Source: Spirosoma sp. 48-14 (GTDB lineage Bacteria; Bacteroidota; Bacteroidia; Cytophagales; Spirosomataceae). From it: a stretch of DNA of 64,000 nucleotides. The stretch lies in contig NZ_MKUD01000028.1 in assembly GCF_001898575.1 (NCBI RefSeq), forward strand, positions 105,775 to 169,774, given 5' to 3'. Under the pieces are notes generated by a model. It saw only the letters and a program-made list of their open reading frames with translations. It searched no databases and had not been told where the DNA came from. Below, in pieces: positions 16,902-26,036 of this stretch (position 1 is the first letter of the stretch; every line of letters starts with the position of its first letter). The translations under genes and the position numbers were made by a program.

Positions 16902-17972
16902 TTACCTCCATACTCGTCTTAAAAATCGCAGCCAGTTGCCGTGCATCACGTTGGTAATGTCGTCTTCCGAATAACCGCGTTGGCGGAGTAAATCAGGGAT
17001 TTTCTGTAGATCAGCAATGGTTTCGAGATCGTAAGGGCATTGTTCTTTTCCGAAAGCGCCATCGAGATCCGAACCGATACCTATATGGTTAGCATTTCCG
17101 GCAATCTGACAGATATGATCCAGATGGTCGATTAGTTTGGCCAGGTTACAGTTGGTGCCTTCGGGTGTCGATTGGCCGCGTACCCAACCCGGCACCATCA
17201 TCCAGGCATCCAGTGCGCCACCAATAACGGCGTCGCGGGCAATGAGTTCCCGAATCTGTTCGTCACTGAATTGACGATTATGATTGACCAGCGCCCGACA
17301 GTTGTTATGGCTGGCCCAAACAGGTCCTTCAAAATAATCAAGAGCCTCCCAGAAACTATCGTCGCAGAGGTGGGTAGCGTCCAGAATGATATTGAACCGC
17401 TGCATCTCGCGCAGTAATTCCCGCCCGGCAAGACCAATAAATCCAGTAGCATCCGTTCCCTGCGCATACCGCCCCGGACCATAATGGGCAGGCCCGATGG
17501 CGCGCAGGCCATACTGGTATGCCCGCTCGACGTATGCTGGTGTGACGATAGAATCAGCTCCTTCCAGGCTCAGGATGTAGCCAACAGGCTTTTTGTCGTT
17601 CGGAGTCCCATCGCTCCAAAGGGCAAGGTGAGCTTCCAGACTGGCCAAATCCGTAATTTGTACCATCTCACCAGCTTCCTCCATGGTTTTATACCAGATT
17701 TGCTGCGCCTGTGTTTGTGCCCAGGCCTGTTCGGGCGATTGCCAGCCAGGCAATGGGTTCCCTGGTGCTACAAAACGGGCAATCTGGGTAGCGACCACTA
17801 AGCCGATATTTCCCTGACGAAGTGCGGGTAATGAAACCGTCGCTTTCCCCCGATCCGGTTTGTCTGTCATCCCAATTTCGCGTTCGCGGAGCCGTTCCAC
17901 CGATTGGCGGAGATCGCGGTTCCACTCCATTGCATTCATACTCAGATCAAGGTGGGCATCTATGGTAAACAT
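16902..17972 (-). CDS. Dipeptidase, peptidase family M19
   Basis: A 356-residue protein of the renal/membrane dipeptidase family, without signal peptide. The first zinc pair is His7 and Asp9 in DAHLDL; later metal and substrate sites appear in LDATHLCDDSFWEAL, WASHNNCRAL and IGIGSDLDGAFG. Family members cleave dipeptides, including those with a C-terminal D-residue. It is the third gene of a minus-strand set with RidA and a D-threonine-aldolase-like enzyme; a 70-base gap separates it from the latter. The context suggests breakdown of D-amino-acid-containing or hydroxyamino-acid peptides. Confidence 0.92.
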   Translation of the reverse strand: MFTIDAHLDLSMNAMEWNRDLRQSVERLREREIGMTDKPDRGKATVSLPALRQGNIGLVVATQIARFVAPGNPLPGWQSPEQAWAQTQAQQIWYKTMEEAGEMVQITDLASLEAHLALWSDGTPNDKKPVGYILSLEGADSIVTPAYVERAYQYGLRAIGPAHYGPGRYAQGTDATGFIGLAGRELLREMQRFNIILDATHLCDDSFWEALDYFEGPVWASHNNCRALVNHNRQFSDEQIRELIARDAVIGGALDAWMMVPGWVRGQSTPEGTNCNLAKLIDHLDHICQIAGNANHIGIGSDLDGAFGKEQCPYDLETIADLQKIPDLLRQRGYSEDDITNVMHGNWLRFLRRVWR

Positions 17973-18042
17973 ACTCTATTCTGTTTGCTGTCTACAAATT
18001 CCGGTTTACAGTGAACTGGCGTATCCAGTCGGTCGCTAAAGA

Positions 18043-19158
18043 TTACACAACAATCATTCGGTCGCGGGCAATGGTACGCCATTCGCCGGAGATCGTCCCC
18101 GCTTCGACCGTGTAGGCTCGTTCATAGAGTGCCACCGTTGGGCAAATGTGGTTGGGAATGCCGTAGAACACATCACCCACTTTGTAGGAATGTCCTTCGC
18201 CAGCTTCCAAAACCAGATGCTCTTCACTCTGACCGACGGCTTTCAATTCGGGTGCATTCAGGAAAGTTACCCGTTGGACTAATTCACCTTCGGCAGCTAC
18301 CGACTTATGCCCTAGATCGACGCAAATTCTGGTTGATGTGGGTAACGAAATCACACGGGCAACGACCAGAGCAGCTGGCAGGAATGCTTGTTCTGGCAAA
18401 ATAGTCTGATAGCCTTTGTCCCAGTAAATGAATGTACCAGGACTACATTCTACCTCCGGACGTTTGGCATGAATCGGGAACGACGGGCTACCTCCAGCCA
18501 CAATAATCGGTTTACCATGCCCTTTGGCAGCCAGTGTTTCACTCAACAACTGCACCGGCCAGAAACCGGCATCGCATTCAATGGTCCGGGCGCCAATGTC
18601 AGGGTTTCGCAATTGACCGTCGTAGGCATGTAATCCAACAGGCTGCACACCCGGCAGTTTTTCCAGCTCCGCATACAGCGTCACCACTGCCTCGCCGGGC
18701 GCAATCCCCGTTCGGTTCATGCCCACATTCAGGTCGATATACACGGGTACGACCAGCCCAGCCACCACCGCCTGTTCCGACAAGGCCTGAGCCGTATCTA
18801 TGTTATCGACCAAGCACGAAAAGCGAGTCTGCGGATACGTTTTGATCAGATCGATCAGTCGATGAATTTTGGTGGTATTGGGCTGATAGGCCAGCAACAC
18901 ATCGGGTGCCCCAATCATCGCCAGCATTTCGGCTTCGGCAATCGTTGCACACTTAAACTTCTGAATACCGGCTTCGAGCAACAGTTGAGCCGCTTCCCGC
19001 GATTTGCATGTTTTTATGTGTGGCCGCAACCGGCTTCGATCACCAATGGTGCTGATGAGCCGGGCAATATTCTGTTTAACCCGCTCCGGGTACACGACCA
19101 ACGCTGGTGTGTCCAGATGCGACAGATCGTTGATGGAATACCAGGATTTCTGTTCCAT
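18043..19158 (-). CDS. D-threonine aldolase-like PLP enzyme (alanine racemase N-terminal fold)
   Basis: A 371-residue fold-III PLP enzyme. Residues LDTPALVVYPERVKQNIARL (15-34) start the barrel, and Lys49 in RPHIKTCKS is the expected Schiff-base lysine. The C-terminal domain has PNHICPTVALYERA, which resembles the His/Cys metal-binding stretch of D-threonine aldolases and D-serine dehydratases. It probably cleaves or deaminates a D-beta-hydroxy amino acid. Its start lies 2 bases after the stop of the RidA gene, so the two are translationally close; RidA proteins detoxify the enamines that such enzymes release. Confidence 0.88.
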   Translation of the reverse strand: MEQKSWYSINDLSHLDTPALVVYPERVKQNIARLISTIGDRSRLRPHIKTCKSREAAQLLLEAGIQKFKCATIAEAEMLAMIGAPDVLLAYQPNTTKIHRLIDLIKTYPQTRFSCLVDNIDTAQALSEQAVVAGLVVPVYIDLNVGMNRTGIAPGEAVVTLYAELEKLPGVQPVGLHAYDGQLRNPDIGARTIECDAGFWPVQLLSETLAAKGHGKPIIVAGGSPSFPIHAKRPEVECSPGTFIYWDKGYQTILPEQAFLPAALVVARVISLPTSTRICVDLGHKSVAAEGELVQRVTFLNAPELKAVGQSEEHLVLEAGEGHSYKVGDVFYGIPNHICPTVALYERAYTVEAGTISGEWRTIARDRMIVV

Positions 19159-19160
19159 GA

Positions 19161-19637
19161 CTAAACCAGTTCAAATAACGCTTCTACCTCAACCGGAATA
19201 TTGTCGGGCAAGGAGCCCATACCTACTGCCGACCGCACACCGATGCCATTTTCGGTCCCCCAGACACTGGCAAACAGCTCGCTACATCCGTTAATCACAT
19301 AAGGATGGCGCTCGAAATTGGACGTGCAGTTAACCATGCCCAACACCTTAATAACACGCTTTACCCGATCAAGGCTACCCAGGTGGGTTCGTATCGTAGA
19401 CAAGATGGTCAGACCAACCTGACGGGCCGCCAGCTTACCTTGTTCCATGTCCATATCGTCACCAATTCGGCCGATAATCAGGCTTTTGTCATCCTGAACC
19501 GGGCCATGTCCTGAAACATACAGATACTTGCCGTCGATCAAATAGGGTTTATAAACGCCTAACGGTTGGGGGGCTGGAGGCAAAGAAAGACCCGTTTGGG
19601 CAAAGGCTGCTTCAGGAGATAGGATTTCCGCTTGCAT
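19161..19637 (-). CDS. RidA family protein (reactive imine/enamine deaminase)
   Basis: A 158-residue YjgF/RidA-fold protein of the longer subgroup (classical RidA is about 128). Conserved parts include LYVSGHGPVQDD, the core VKRVIKVLGMVNCTSNFERHP and the C-terminal GVRSAVGMGSLPDNIPVEVEALFEL, where the Arg would bind the substrate carboxylate. RidA proteins hydrolyse 2-aminoacrylate-type intermediates from PLP enzymes. It is the first gene of the operon and its downstream neighbour is just such an enzyme, so the pairing makes chemical sense. Confidence 0.92.
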   Translation of the reverse strand: MQAEILSPEAAFAQTGLSLPPAPQPLGVYKPYLIDGKYLYVSGHGPVQDDKSLIIGRIGDDMDMEQGKLAARQVGLTILSTIRTHLGSLDRVKRVIKVLGMVNCTSNFERHPYVINGCSELFASVWGTENGIGVRSAVGMGSLPDNIPVEVEALFELV

Positions 19638-19721
19638 GAGGTTGGTTTAGAGTTTTTAGTTCCTGCAAACTTAATCGAAACCGGGCGACCAGTTACTATC
19701 TTGCCGCATATTTCAAAACAT

Positions 19722-20129
19722 ATGAAGCAACGAATCGCTCACATGGCTCTGGTTGTCGAGGAGTATGACGAGGCCATCCAATTCTACACCGAAAAACTGT
19801 CGTTCACTGTGGTTGAAGATACCCGGCTCAGCGACGATAAACGCTGGGTACGCGTGTCTCCGCCGGGCGCTACTGAATCCTGCCTTCTGTTGGCAAAAGC
19901 GGCCAATGAAGACGAACGAAGCCGAATCGGAAATCAGACGGGCGGGCGTGTTTTTCTGTTTCTGTTTACCGACGATTTCTGGCGGGATTATCATCGTATG
20001 CAGGAGAAAGGCGTCCAGTTCGTTCGTGAGCCTGTTGAAGAAGCGTACGGAACGGTGGCGGTCTTTGCCGATCTGTATGGCAATCTGTGGGATTTACTCC
20101 AGCCCAACGACGACAGTAAAGCTAATTAG
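19722..20129 (+). CDS. VOC family protein (glyoxalase/bleomycin resistance fold)
   Basis: The ATG at 19722 gives 135 residues beginning MKQRIAHMALVVEEYDEAI, a standard opening of the vicinal-oxygen-chelate fold. An upstream in-frame start would overlap the divergent ridA and is rejected. Likely metal ligands are His7 and a Glu in the second repeat; AYGTVAVFADLYGNLWDLLQP is the usual C-terminal strand of the family. These proteins bind a divalent metal and act on small molecules; the substrate here is unknown. It is divergent from the RidA operon with an 84-base shared promoter region. Confidence 0.88.
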   Translation: MKQRIAHMALVVEEYDEAIQFYTEKLSFTVVEDTRLSDDKRWVRVSPPGATESCLLLAKAANEDERSRIGNQTGGRVFLFLFTDDFWRDYHRMQEKGVQFVREPVEEAYGTVAVFADLYGNLWDLLQPNDDSKAN

Positions 20130-20226
20130 CACAGTAGACTCAACCCGAACGGTTTAGTAAAATGAGCATATGAGATTAATTGCGCCACTTGGCAGTACTT
20201 AGTAGGAGCCGTTTCACAAATTCTTT

Positions 20227-20234
20227 TAAATTTG
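20227..20234 (+). promoter_or_regulatory. Bacteroidota -7 box for the TonB/DUF4249 operon
   Basis: TAAATTTG matches TANNTTTG exactly and lies 45 bases before the ATG of the first gene of the operon. The -33 element is weak. Confidence 0.45.
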
Positions 20235-20278
20235 CCTATCGACCGTTCCATCGACCGTTCCTCTTCCTAAAATACTCC

Positions 20279-21013
20279 ATGCGCTGGCCCACACTTGTTC
20301 TTATTGCTACTTTATTGCCCTCTATTAACCTGTTGGGGCAATCAGTCAAGTCAGACAGCTTATTCATACAACAGGCTAAAAATCGGGCTGTTGGCGTATA
20401 CGAACGGGCTATTTATCGGCAGGAGCATGTGTACGAAGGCAACGAATACATTCCGCATGATCACCGGATAAAAATACATCCCTTCTACCCCATTGATACG
20501 CTACAGCGTGGAACAATAGCCTATAATGGCACCGATTACCACGATGTGCCGATGCTCTACGACATTGTGCGGGATGAATTGTCCATCCAGCCCCCCGAAG
20601 GCGGCTACCGGATTCGGATTCATACCAATAAAGTCAGTGCTTTTTCCATCGGGCCCTATCAATTTGTCAAGATCTTGGGCGACAGCGCATTAGGGGCTCC
20701 TACCGGATTCTACCAACTGCTGCACAATGGCTCCGTTAAGGTGTTCGTCCGTCGCATAAAAACCATTCATGAAGACATTTCGAGTGGTGCCTATAAAGCC
20801 GATTACATTCCTCAGGATCGGTTCTTTATCCTGAAAGATGGCGTTTATCATCCCGTCAAAACCAAAGGCTCGGTACTGAGCGTGTTCGCGGATAAGGGAA
20901 AGGAACTAAAAAAGTTCATCCGAGCTAATCAACTCAAATTCAAGGACCTGCAACGCGAAGAGGCCATCAGTCGGGTGACTCAGCAGTATGAAGAACTAAC
21001 GCACAAACTATGA
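20279..21013 (+). CDS. Secreted protein of unknown function, first gene of the TonB/DUF4249 operon
   Basis: The ATG at 20279 gives 244 residues with a clean signal peptide (MRWPTLVLIATLLPSINLLG); an earlier TTG start would bury it behind a charged extension. The mature part is mixed alpha/beta without cysteines. It ends in a basic helical stretch (KGKELKKFIRANQLKFKDLQ), and phrases such as YGDSALGAP and VFVRRIKTIHE suggest a soluble periplasmic or surface domain. I do not recognise a characterised family. It overlaps the TonB receptor gene by 4 bases (ATGA), so translation is coupled and a shared role is likely. Confidence 0.8.
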   Translation: MRWPTLVLIATLLPSINLLGQSVKSDSLFIQQAKNRAVGVYERAIYRQEHVYEGNEYIPHDHRIKIHPFYPIDTLQRGTIAYNGTDYHDVPMLYDIVRDELSIQPPEGGYRIRIHTNKVSAFSIGPYQFVKILGDSALGAPTGFYQLLHNGSVKVFVRRIKTIHEDISSGAYKADYIPQDRFFILKDGVYHPVKTKGSVLSVFADKGKELKKFIRANQLKFKDLQREEAISRVTQQYEELTHKL

Positions 21014-23781
21014 CCCATCTTTACCGAATTACGTTTCTTTGGTTGCTGCTGATCGGGTCTAGCGGAACTATACTGGCCCAGGTCATACCCGATAAATCGA
21101 TTAGTGGCGACTTTTCGAACCTGCGTTTCGACACGTTTGTGGAGCGCATTGAAGCCCAAACGCCCTATCGGTTTTTCTACAATCCTGCCGAAGTCGACAG
21201 CTTCCTGGTGGATATACGGGTCGAGAATAAGCCCGTTCGGACGGTATTGCAACAGGTATTCAATGGCTCCAGATACAACTACGCCATCGACGCCCAGCAG
21301 CGGGTCTATGTGACTGTTGATCGGGTTATTCGAACCGATTTACCCATCGGATTTTTCCGGGGTGGTGCTCCGTCCGGTTCCGACACGACATTAAATGCCT
21401 ACCTGACCCAAGGGGCTCGAAAAGTTCAGGCGGAACCGGAAGCCAAAACCTACGAAATCGGTAAACGGACCAACCCAATTCGTCCGGGCCGTTCAACACT
21501 GGCTGGTTTTGTACGCAATGTAGCCTCCGGTGAGCCCGTCGTAGGAGCCGCTATTTACATCGAAAATCCTCGTCAGGGCACCGTCAGCGATCAGTTTGGT
21601 TATTATTCGATCACGCTTCCCCGTGGTCGGCACGACCTCAAACTCCGCAGCATCGGCATGAAAGACACCCGACGCCGGATTATTCTATACGGTGATGGCA
21701 AGCTCGATATTGACATGGAAGATGACGTGATTGCCCTGAAAGAAGTCGTTATCGAAGCCGAGAAGGATAAGAATATATCGGGCCTTCAGATGGGGCAGGA
21801 ACGGATCGACATCAAAAGCATCAAGCAGGTACCAACGGCCCTGGGCGAAGCGGACTTGTTGCGGGTGATTCAGACCCTACCGGGGGTAAAAACCGTGGGC
21901 GAGAGTTCTACGGGGCTTAATGTGCGCGGGGGTGCTACCGACCAGAACCTGATCCTCTACAACGACGCTACCATTTATAACTCGTCGCACCTGTTTGGGT
22001 TCTTCTCGGCGTTCAACCCCGACATGATCAAAAGTGCCGAATTATATAAAAGTGCCATTCCATCCCGGTTTGGCGGTCGGCTGGCGTCGGTACTCGACGT
22101 GCAAACCCGCGATGGCAACAAAAAGAAATTTGTCGGGTCGGGTGGGATTGGGTTATTGACTGGCCGGCTGACGCTGGAAGGCCCCATTTTTAAAGACAAA
22201 ACGTCGTTCATTGCCGGAGTGCGCTCTACCTACTCCGACTGGTTGCTGCGTCAATTGCAAAGTGCTTCCTTTCAGAACAGCAAAGCTTCGTTCTACGACC
22301 TGAATCTGCACGTCACGCACGAGGCCAATGAAAAAAATACGGTCTATTTCACGGGTTATCTGAGTAGTGACAAATTCCGGCTCAACAGCGATACGTCGTA
22401 CCAGTATCAGAACAAAACGGCGACGCTGAAATGGAAACACATTTTCAATAACAAGCTCTACAGCGTGTTCACGGGCAGTTATAGCGGCTACACCTACCAT
22501 GTATCGAGCGACAAAAATCCGGTCAATGCCTATGATCTGAGCTTCGGTATCAATCAATCGCAGGTTAAGGCCGATTTCAACTTTTTCCCGACCAATCAGC
22601 ACACCGTCGACTTTGGCATTAGCAGTACGTACTACAAACTCTCACCCGGCAACTTCCAGCCCAAGGGTGACAAGTCGCTGATCGTGCCAGATGTGGTTCC
22701 AGATGAACAGGGGCTGGAAAGTGCGATTTATCTGGGCGACCGCTTCGACATCAGCCCCAAACTGTCGATCAGTGCCGGACTTCGGTATTCGTTCTATAAT
22801 TACCTGGGGCCTCATGCGGTGTATCAATATGTACCGGGCGTTCCCAAGTCGGAGAATACCATTATCGATACCCTGAATTACGGTTCTGGCAAATCGATTA
22901 CCAATTATCAGGGCCCCGAATACCGGATTGCGCTTCGGTATGGCCTGTCGTCGACGGCATCGATCAAATTGAGCTTCAACCGGACCCGTCAGTATATTCA
23001 GATGCTGTCGAACACGACCGTCATCTCCCCCACCGACATCTGGAAACTCAGCGATACGCACATCAAACCCCAGGTTGGCGATCAGTATGCCATTGGCCTT
23101 TATAAAAACAATCGCACCAATACCATCGAAATGTCGGTCGAAGCCTATTACAAAACCATGCAGAACCGACTGGACTACCGAAGCGGGGCCGAACTGATTC
23201 TGAATCACCATATTGAAACCGATGTGGTCAATGCCGAAGGCAAAGCCTACGGCGTTGAATTTCTGGTCAAAAAACTAACGGGTAAACTGAACGGCTGGCT
23301 AAGCTACACCTACGCCCGGACCCTGCTCCGAACCGCCGACGCCACCAACAACGAAATCATCAATAAAGGAAGCTGGTACCCAAGCAATTACGACAAACCG
23401 CACGATGTAACGCTGGTGGGCAACTACAAGATCAACCGCCGGTTCAGTCTGTCGCTCAATTTTACGTACAGTACGGGTCGCCCGATAACCTTACCCGTTT
23501 CGAAGTATGTGCTCGATGGTGTACCGCGTCTGCTCTATTCCGAACGAAATCAGTACCGCATCCCCGATTATTACCGCACTGATTTTGCCATGAATATTGA
23601 AGGGAATCATAAGGTTAAAAAACTGGCGCATAGTTCTTGGACCATTGCGGTCTACAACCTGCTGGGTCGGCACAATCCGTATTCGGTGTATTTCAAAACA
23701 GAGGGTTACCGGATCAATGGCTATCAGCTATCCATTTTTGGACAACCCATTCCATCGGTCACCTATAATTTCCGGTTTTGA
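21010..23781 (+). CDS. TonB-dependent outer-membrane receptor with STN domain
   Basis: A 923-residue protein. In order it has a signal peptide (1-24), an STN domain (about 33-105, FVERIEAQTPYRFFYNPAEV), a carboxypeptidase-regulatory-like domain (about 160-245, GEPVVGAAIYIENPRQGTVS), a TonB plug (about 270-370, VIQTLPGVKTVGE and NVRGGATDQN) and a 22-strand-type barrel ending VTYNFRF with terminal Phe. STN domains normally pass a signal to an anti-sigma factor, but no FecR-like gene or sigma gene is adjacent. The next genes encode two DUF4249 lipoproteins, a common pairing in Cytophagales. No SusD is present. Substrate unknown. Confidence 0.92.
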   Translation: MTHLYRITFLWLLLIGSSGTILAQVIPDKSISGDFSNLRFDTFVERIEAQTPYRFFYNPAEVDSFLVDIRVENKPVRTVLQQVFNGSRYNYAIDAQQRVYVTVDRVIRTDLPIGFFRGGAPSGSDTTLNAYLTQGARKVQAEPEAKTYEIGKRTNPIRPGRSTLAGFVRNVASGEPVVGAAIYIENPRQGTVSDQFGYYSITLPRGRHDLKLRSIGMKDTRRRIILYGDGKLDIDMEDDVIALKEVVIEAEKDKNISGLQMGQERIDIKSIKQVPTALGEADLLRVIQTLPGVKTVGESSTGLNVRGGATDQNLILYNDATIYNSSHLFGFFSAFNPDMIKSAELYKSAIPSRFGGRLASVLDVQTRDGNKKKFVGSGGIGLLTGRLTLEGPIFKDKTSFIAGVRSTYSDWLLRQLQSASFQNSKASFYDLNLHVTHEANEKNTVYFTGYLSSDKFRLNSDTSYQYQNKTATLKWKHIFNNKLYSVFTGSYSGYTYHVSSDKNPVNAYDLSFGINQSQVKADFNFFPTNQHTVDFGISSTYYKLSPGNFQPKGDKSLIVPDVVPDEQGLESAIYLGDRFDISPKLSISAGLRYSFYNYLGPHAVYQYVPGVPKSENTIIDTLNYGSGKSITNYQGPEYRIALRYGLSSTASIKLSFNRTRQYIQMLSNTTVISPTDIWKLSDTHIKPQVGDQYAIGLYKNNRTNTIEMSVEAYYKTMQNRLDYRSGAELILNHHIETDVVNAEGKAYGVEFLVKKLTGKLNGWLSYTYARTLLRTADATNNEIINKGSWYPSNYDKPHDVTLVGNYKINRRFSLSLNFTYSTGRPITLPVSKYVLDGVPRLLYSERNQYRIPDYYRTDFAMNIEGNHKVKKLAHSSWTIAVYNLLGRHNPYSVYFKTEGYRINGYQLSIFGQPIPSVTYNFRF

Positions 23782-23782
23782 T

Positions 23783-24898
23783 ATGACGAGCAGATTCTAT
23801 ACAAAACTGGTTGGCTGGATACTCATACTAGTGGTTAGCAGTTGTATTGACCCGTACCGCCCACCCGAAATTTCGTCACCCGATAGTTATCTGGTAGTGA
23901 GTGGCTTTTTTAACAGTGCCCCCGGTACAACGTCTACCATCCAACTAGCGCGCACCCAAAACTTATCCGACAACAAGGCACCTACGGCCGAAACAAAGGC
24001 GCAGGTCACCATCGAAAGCCAAAGCAAAGCGATTTATACGCTCAAGGAAAGTACGGCTGGGTCGTATACCCTCACCGGCGTCACCCCACAGGTAGGTGAC
24101 ACGTATCGACTGCATATCAAGACGGCCAAAGGGCTTGACTACTACTCCGATTACGTGCCTGTTGTGACAACTCCTCCCATCGATAGTGTGAGCTGGCGGG
24201 TCGAAAACGATGGGGTACAAATCAGTGCAAACACCCACGATCCGAAAAACAGCACCCACTACTACCGATGGGAATACGATGCCACCTGGGAGTATTATTC
24301 AACCTTTACCTCTACGCATGAGATAAAAAACAACCAGATCGTGCCGCGTCAGGAGGATGTGTATACGTGCTGGGGAAGTGAAAGCTCCACTAACATCATG
24401 ACCTTTTCTACCGTCCGGCTCAGTCAGGACGTGGTCAGTCGATTTCCACTGACCTTTATTCCCGGTACATCGTTAAAGATCGGTGTCCGCTATAGTATGC
24501 TGGTCAGGCAGTTTGCCTTGACGCAGGAAGCATTCACGTATTACGATCAGTTGGGCAAAATCACGCAGAATATTGGCTCTATTTTCGATCCGCAACCCAC
24601 CCAGATTGTTGGTAATATCCATTCGCTGACCAATGCCAGCGACCTGGTCATGGGTTTCTTTCGGGTTGGCAACATCGAAACCAAACGCATTTTTATTTCG
24701 AAATCACAACTTCCCAACTGGTACACGAACAACGGGATAGGTAGCTGCGATACCGACACGTTAAGTACGGCCGACGTCCGAATGAATCAACCCGGTATCA
24801 TTAGTCCCTACACAAGTGCCAGTTATATAACCACTAGCCAACCCTGCGTCGATTGCCGATTACGGGGTGGCGTCATTCAACGACCGAGTTTTTGGTAG
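23783..24898 (+). CDS. DUF4249 family outer-membrane lipoprotein, copy A
   Basis: The ATG at 23783, one base after the receptor stop, gives 371 residues with a lipobox ending at Cys21 (VVSSC). An earlier in-frame start would run through the receptor gene. The N-terminal half is an immunoglobulin-like or CarboxypepD-type beta domain (PDSYLVVSGFFNSAPGTTST). Four late cysteines include the CVDCR motif next to the C-terminus. DUF4249 lipoproteins accompany TonB receptors and are thought to cap or assist them on the surface, as SusD does, but their ligand is unknown. It is closely similar to the next gene. Confidence 0.88.
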   Translation: MTSRFYTKLVGWILILVVSSCIDPYRPPEISSPDSYLVVSGFFNSAPGTTSTIQLARTQNLSDNKAPTAETKAQVTIESQSKAIYTLKESTAGSYTLTGVTPQVGDTYRLHIKTAKGLDYYSDYVPVVTTPPIDSVSWRVENDGVQISANTHDPKNSTHYYRWEYDATWEYYSTFTSTHEIKNNQIVPRQEDVYTCWGSESSTNIMTFSTVRLSQDVVSRFPLTFIPGTSLKIGVRYSMLVRQFALTQEAFTYYDQLGKITQNIGSIFDPQPTQIVGNIHSLTNASDLVMGFFRVGNIETKRIFISKSQLPNWYTNNGIGSCDTDTLSTADVRMNQPGIISPYTSASYITTSQPCVDCRLRGGVIQRPSFW

Positions 24899-24912
24899 AG
24901 GAGCTTTTCCGT

Positions 24913-26028
24913 ATGCGCAACAATCCATTCATATATTGGCTTAGCTGGGCTCTGCTCCTGCTCGTAAGCGGGTGCATTGATCCGTATCGGCCGCCGGAAA
25001 TTGCTGCGCCTGCCAGTTATCTGGTCGTCAATGGTTTTTTCGATAGTGCACCGGGGGCTACGACGACCATCCAACTGTCACGCACCCAGAACCTGACCGA
25101 TACCAAATCGCCAACAGCCGAAACAAAGGCACTAGTGACGATCGAAAGCCAAAATAAGGCCATTTTCACCCTGAAAGAAGGGGTTAATGGTGCTTACTCG
25201 TTATCAGGTGTTACGCCATTAACTGGAGAAACCTACCGCCTGCATATCAAAACGGCTAAAGGAACGGATTACTATTCAGACTATGTGCCCGTACTCACTA
25301 CGCCCGCTATCGACAGCGTTAGCTGGCATACCGAAGCCAACAACGTACTGTTCAGCGTAAACACCCACGACCCCAAAAACAACACCCACTACTACCGTTG
25401 GGAATTTGAAGAAACCTGGGAGTTTACGGCGCCCTATTATTCCCAACTGGAGATCAAAAACAATAAGATTGTCGACCGAACGGAAAACATCAACCGGTGC
25501 TGGAATACCACCTATTCGACCAATATTATGCTCACCTCGACCGAGCGGCTGAGTCAAGATATTGTCAGTCAGTTTCCACTGACGTCGGTGGCGGGTACGT
25601 CGGGCAAACTGGGCATTAAGTACAGTATGCTGGTGAAGTCCTACGCGCTGACGCAGGCAGGGTTTGCCTACTACGATCAACTGGCAAAGATCACCCAAAA
25701 TCTAGGCTCTATTTTCGACCCGCAGCCGTCACAGATTACAGGAAACATTCGGGCCAGCAACGACCCGGACGATCTGGCGCTGGGCTTTTTCCGGGTTGGC
25801 ACGGTAGCCACCAAACGAATTTTTATCCGACGCGATAAGCTACCAAACATCAGCACCTATGCAGGCGATCCGGGCTGTGTGGTCGACACATTTTCCGTAT
25901 CGAAAGTATTAAAAGAACAACCGGCCATCATCAGCCTCTTTGGCGAAAATCAATATTTGGTAACCTCGTTTCCTTGTGTCGATTGTCGGTACAAAGGCAT
26001 TAATAAACGGCCCTCTTTTTGGGAATAA
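24913..26028 (+). CDS. DUF4249 family outer-membrane lipoprotein, copy B
   Basis: The ATG at 24913 gives exactly 371 residues, the same length as copy A, with the lipobox Cys also at residue 21 (LVSGC). Long shared stretches (CIDPYRPPEI, THYYRWE, GSIFDPQP, CVDCR) show a tandem duplication. By eye roughly two thirds of residues match, with the differences clustered around residues 185-225 and in the last 60 residues. It starts 14 bases after copy A. Retaining both suggests either divergent ligands or a heteromeric complex with the receptor. Confidence 0.88.
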   Translation: MRNNPFIYWLSWALLLLVSGCIDPYRPPEIAAPASYLVVNGFFDSAPGATTTIQLSRTQNLTDTKSPTAETKALVTIESQNKAIFTLKEGVNGAYSLSGVTPLTGETYRLHIKTAKGTDYYSDYVPVLTTPAIDSVSWHTEANNVLFSVNTHDPKNNTHYYRWEFEETWEFTAPYYSQLEIKNNKIVDRTENINRCWNTTYSTNIMLTSTERLSQDIVSQFPLTSVAGTSGKLGIKYSMLVKSYALTQAGFAYYDQLAKITQNLGSIFDPQPSQITGNIRASNDPDDLALGFFRVGTVATKRIFIRRDKLPNISTYAGDPGCVVDTFSVSKVLKEQPAIISLFGENQYLVTSFPCVDCRYKGINKRPSFWE

Positions 26029-26036
26029 GACACCAC

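Noticed and set aside
19632..19721. Longer N-terminus for the VOC protein
   Set aside because: It overlaps the divergent ridA start and is not protein-like; the fold begins at the ATG at 19722.
23597..23782. Start of the first DUF4249 protein inside the receptor gene
   Set aside because: The ATG at 23783 directly opens the lipoprotein signal; an upstream start would hide it.
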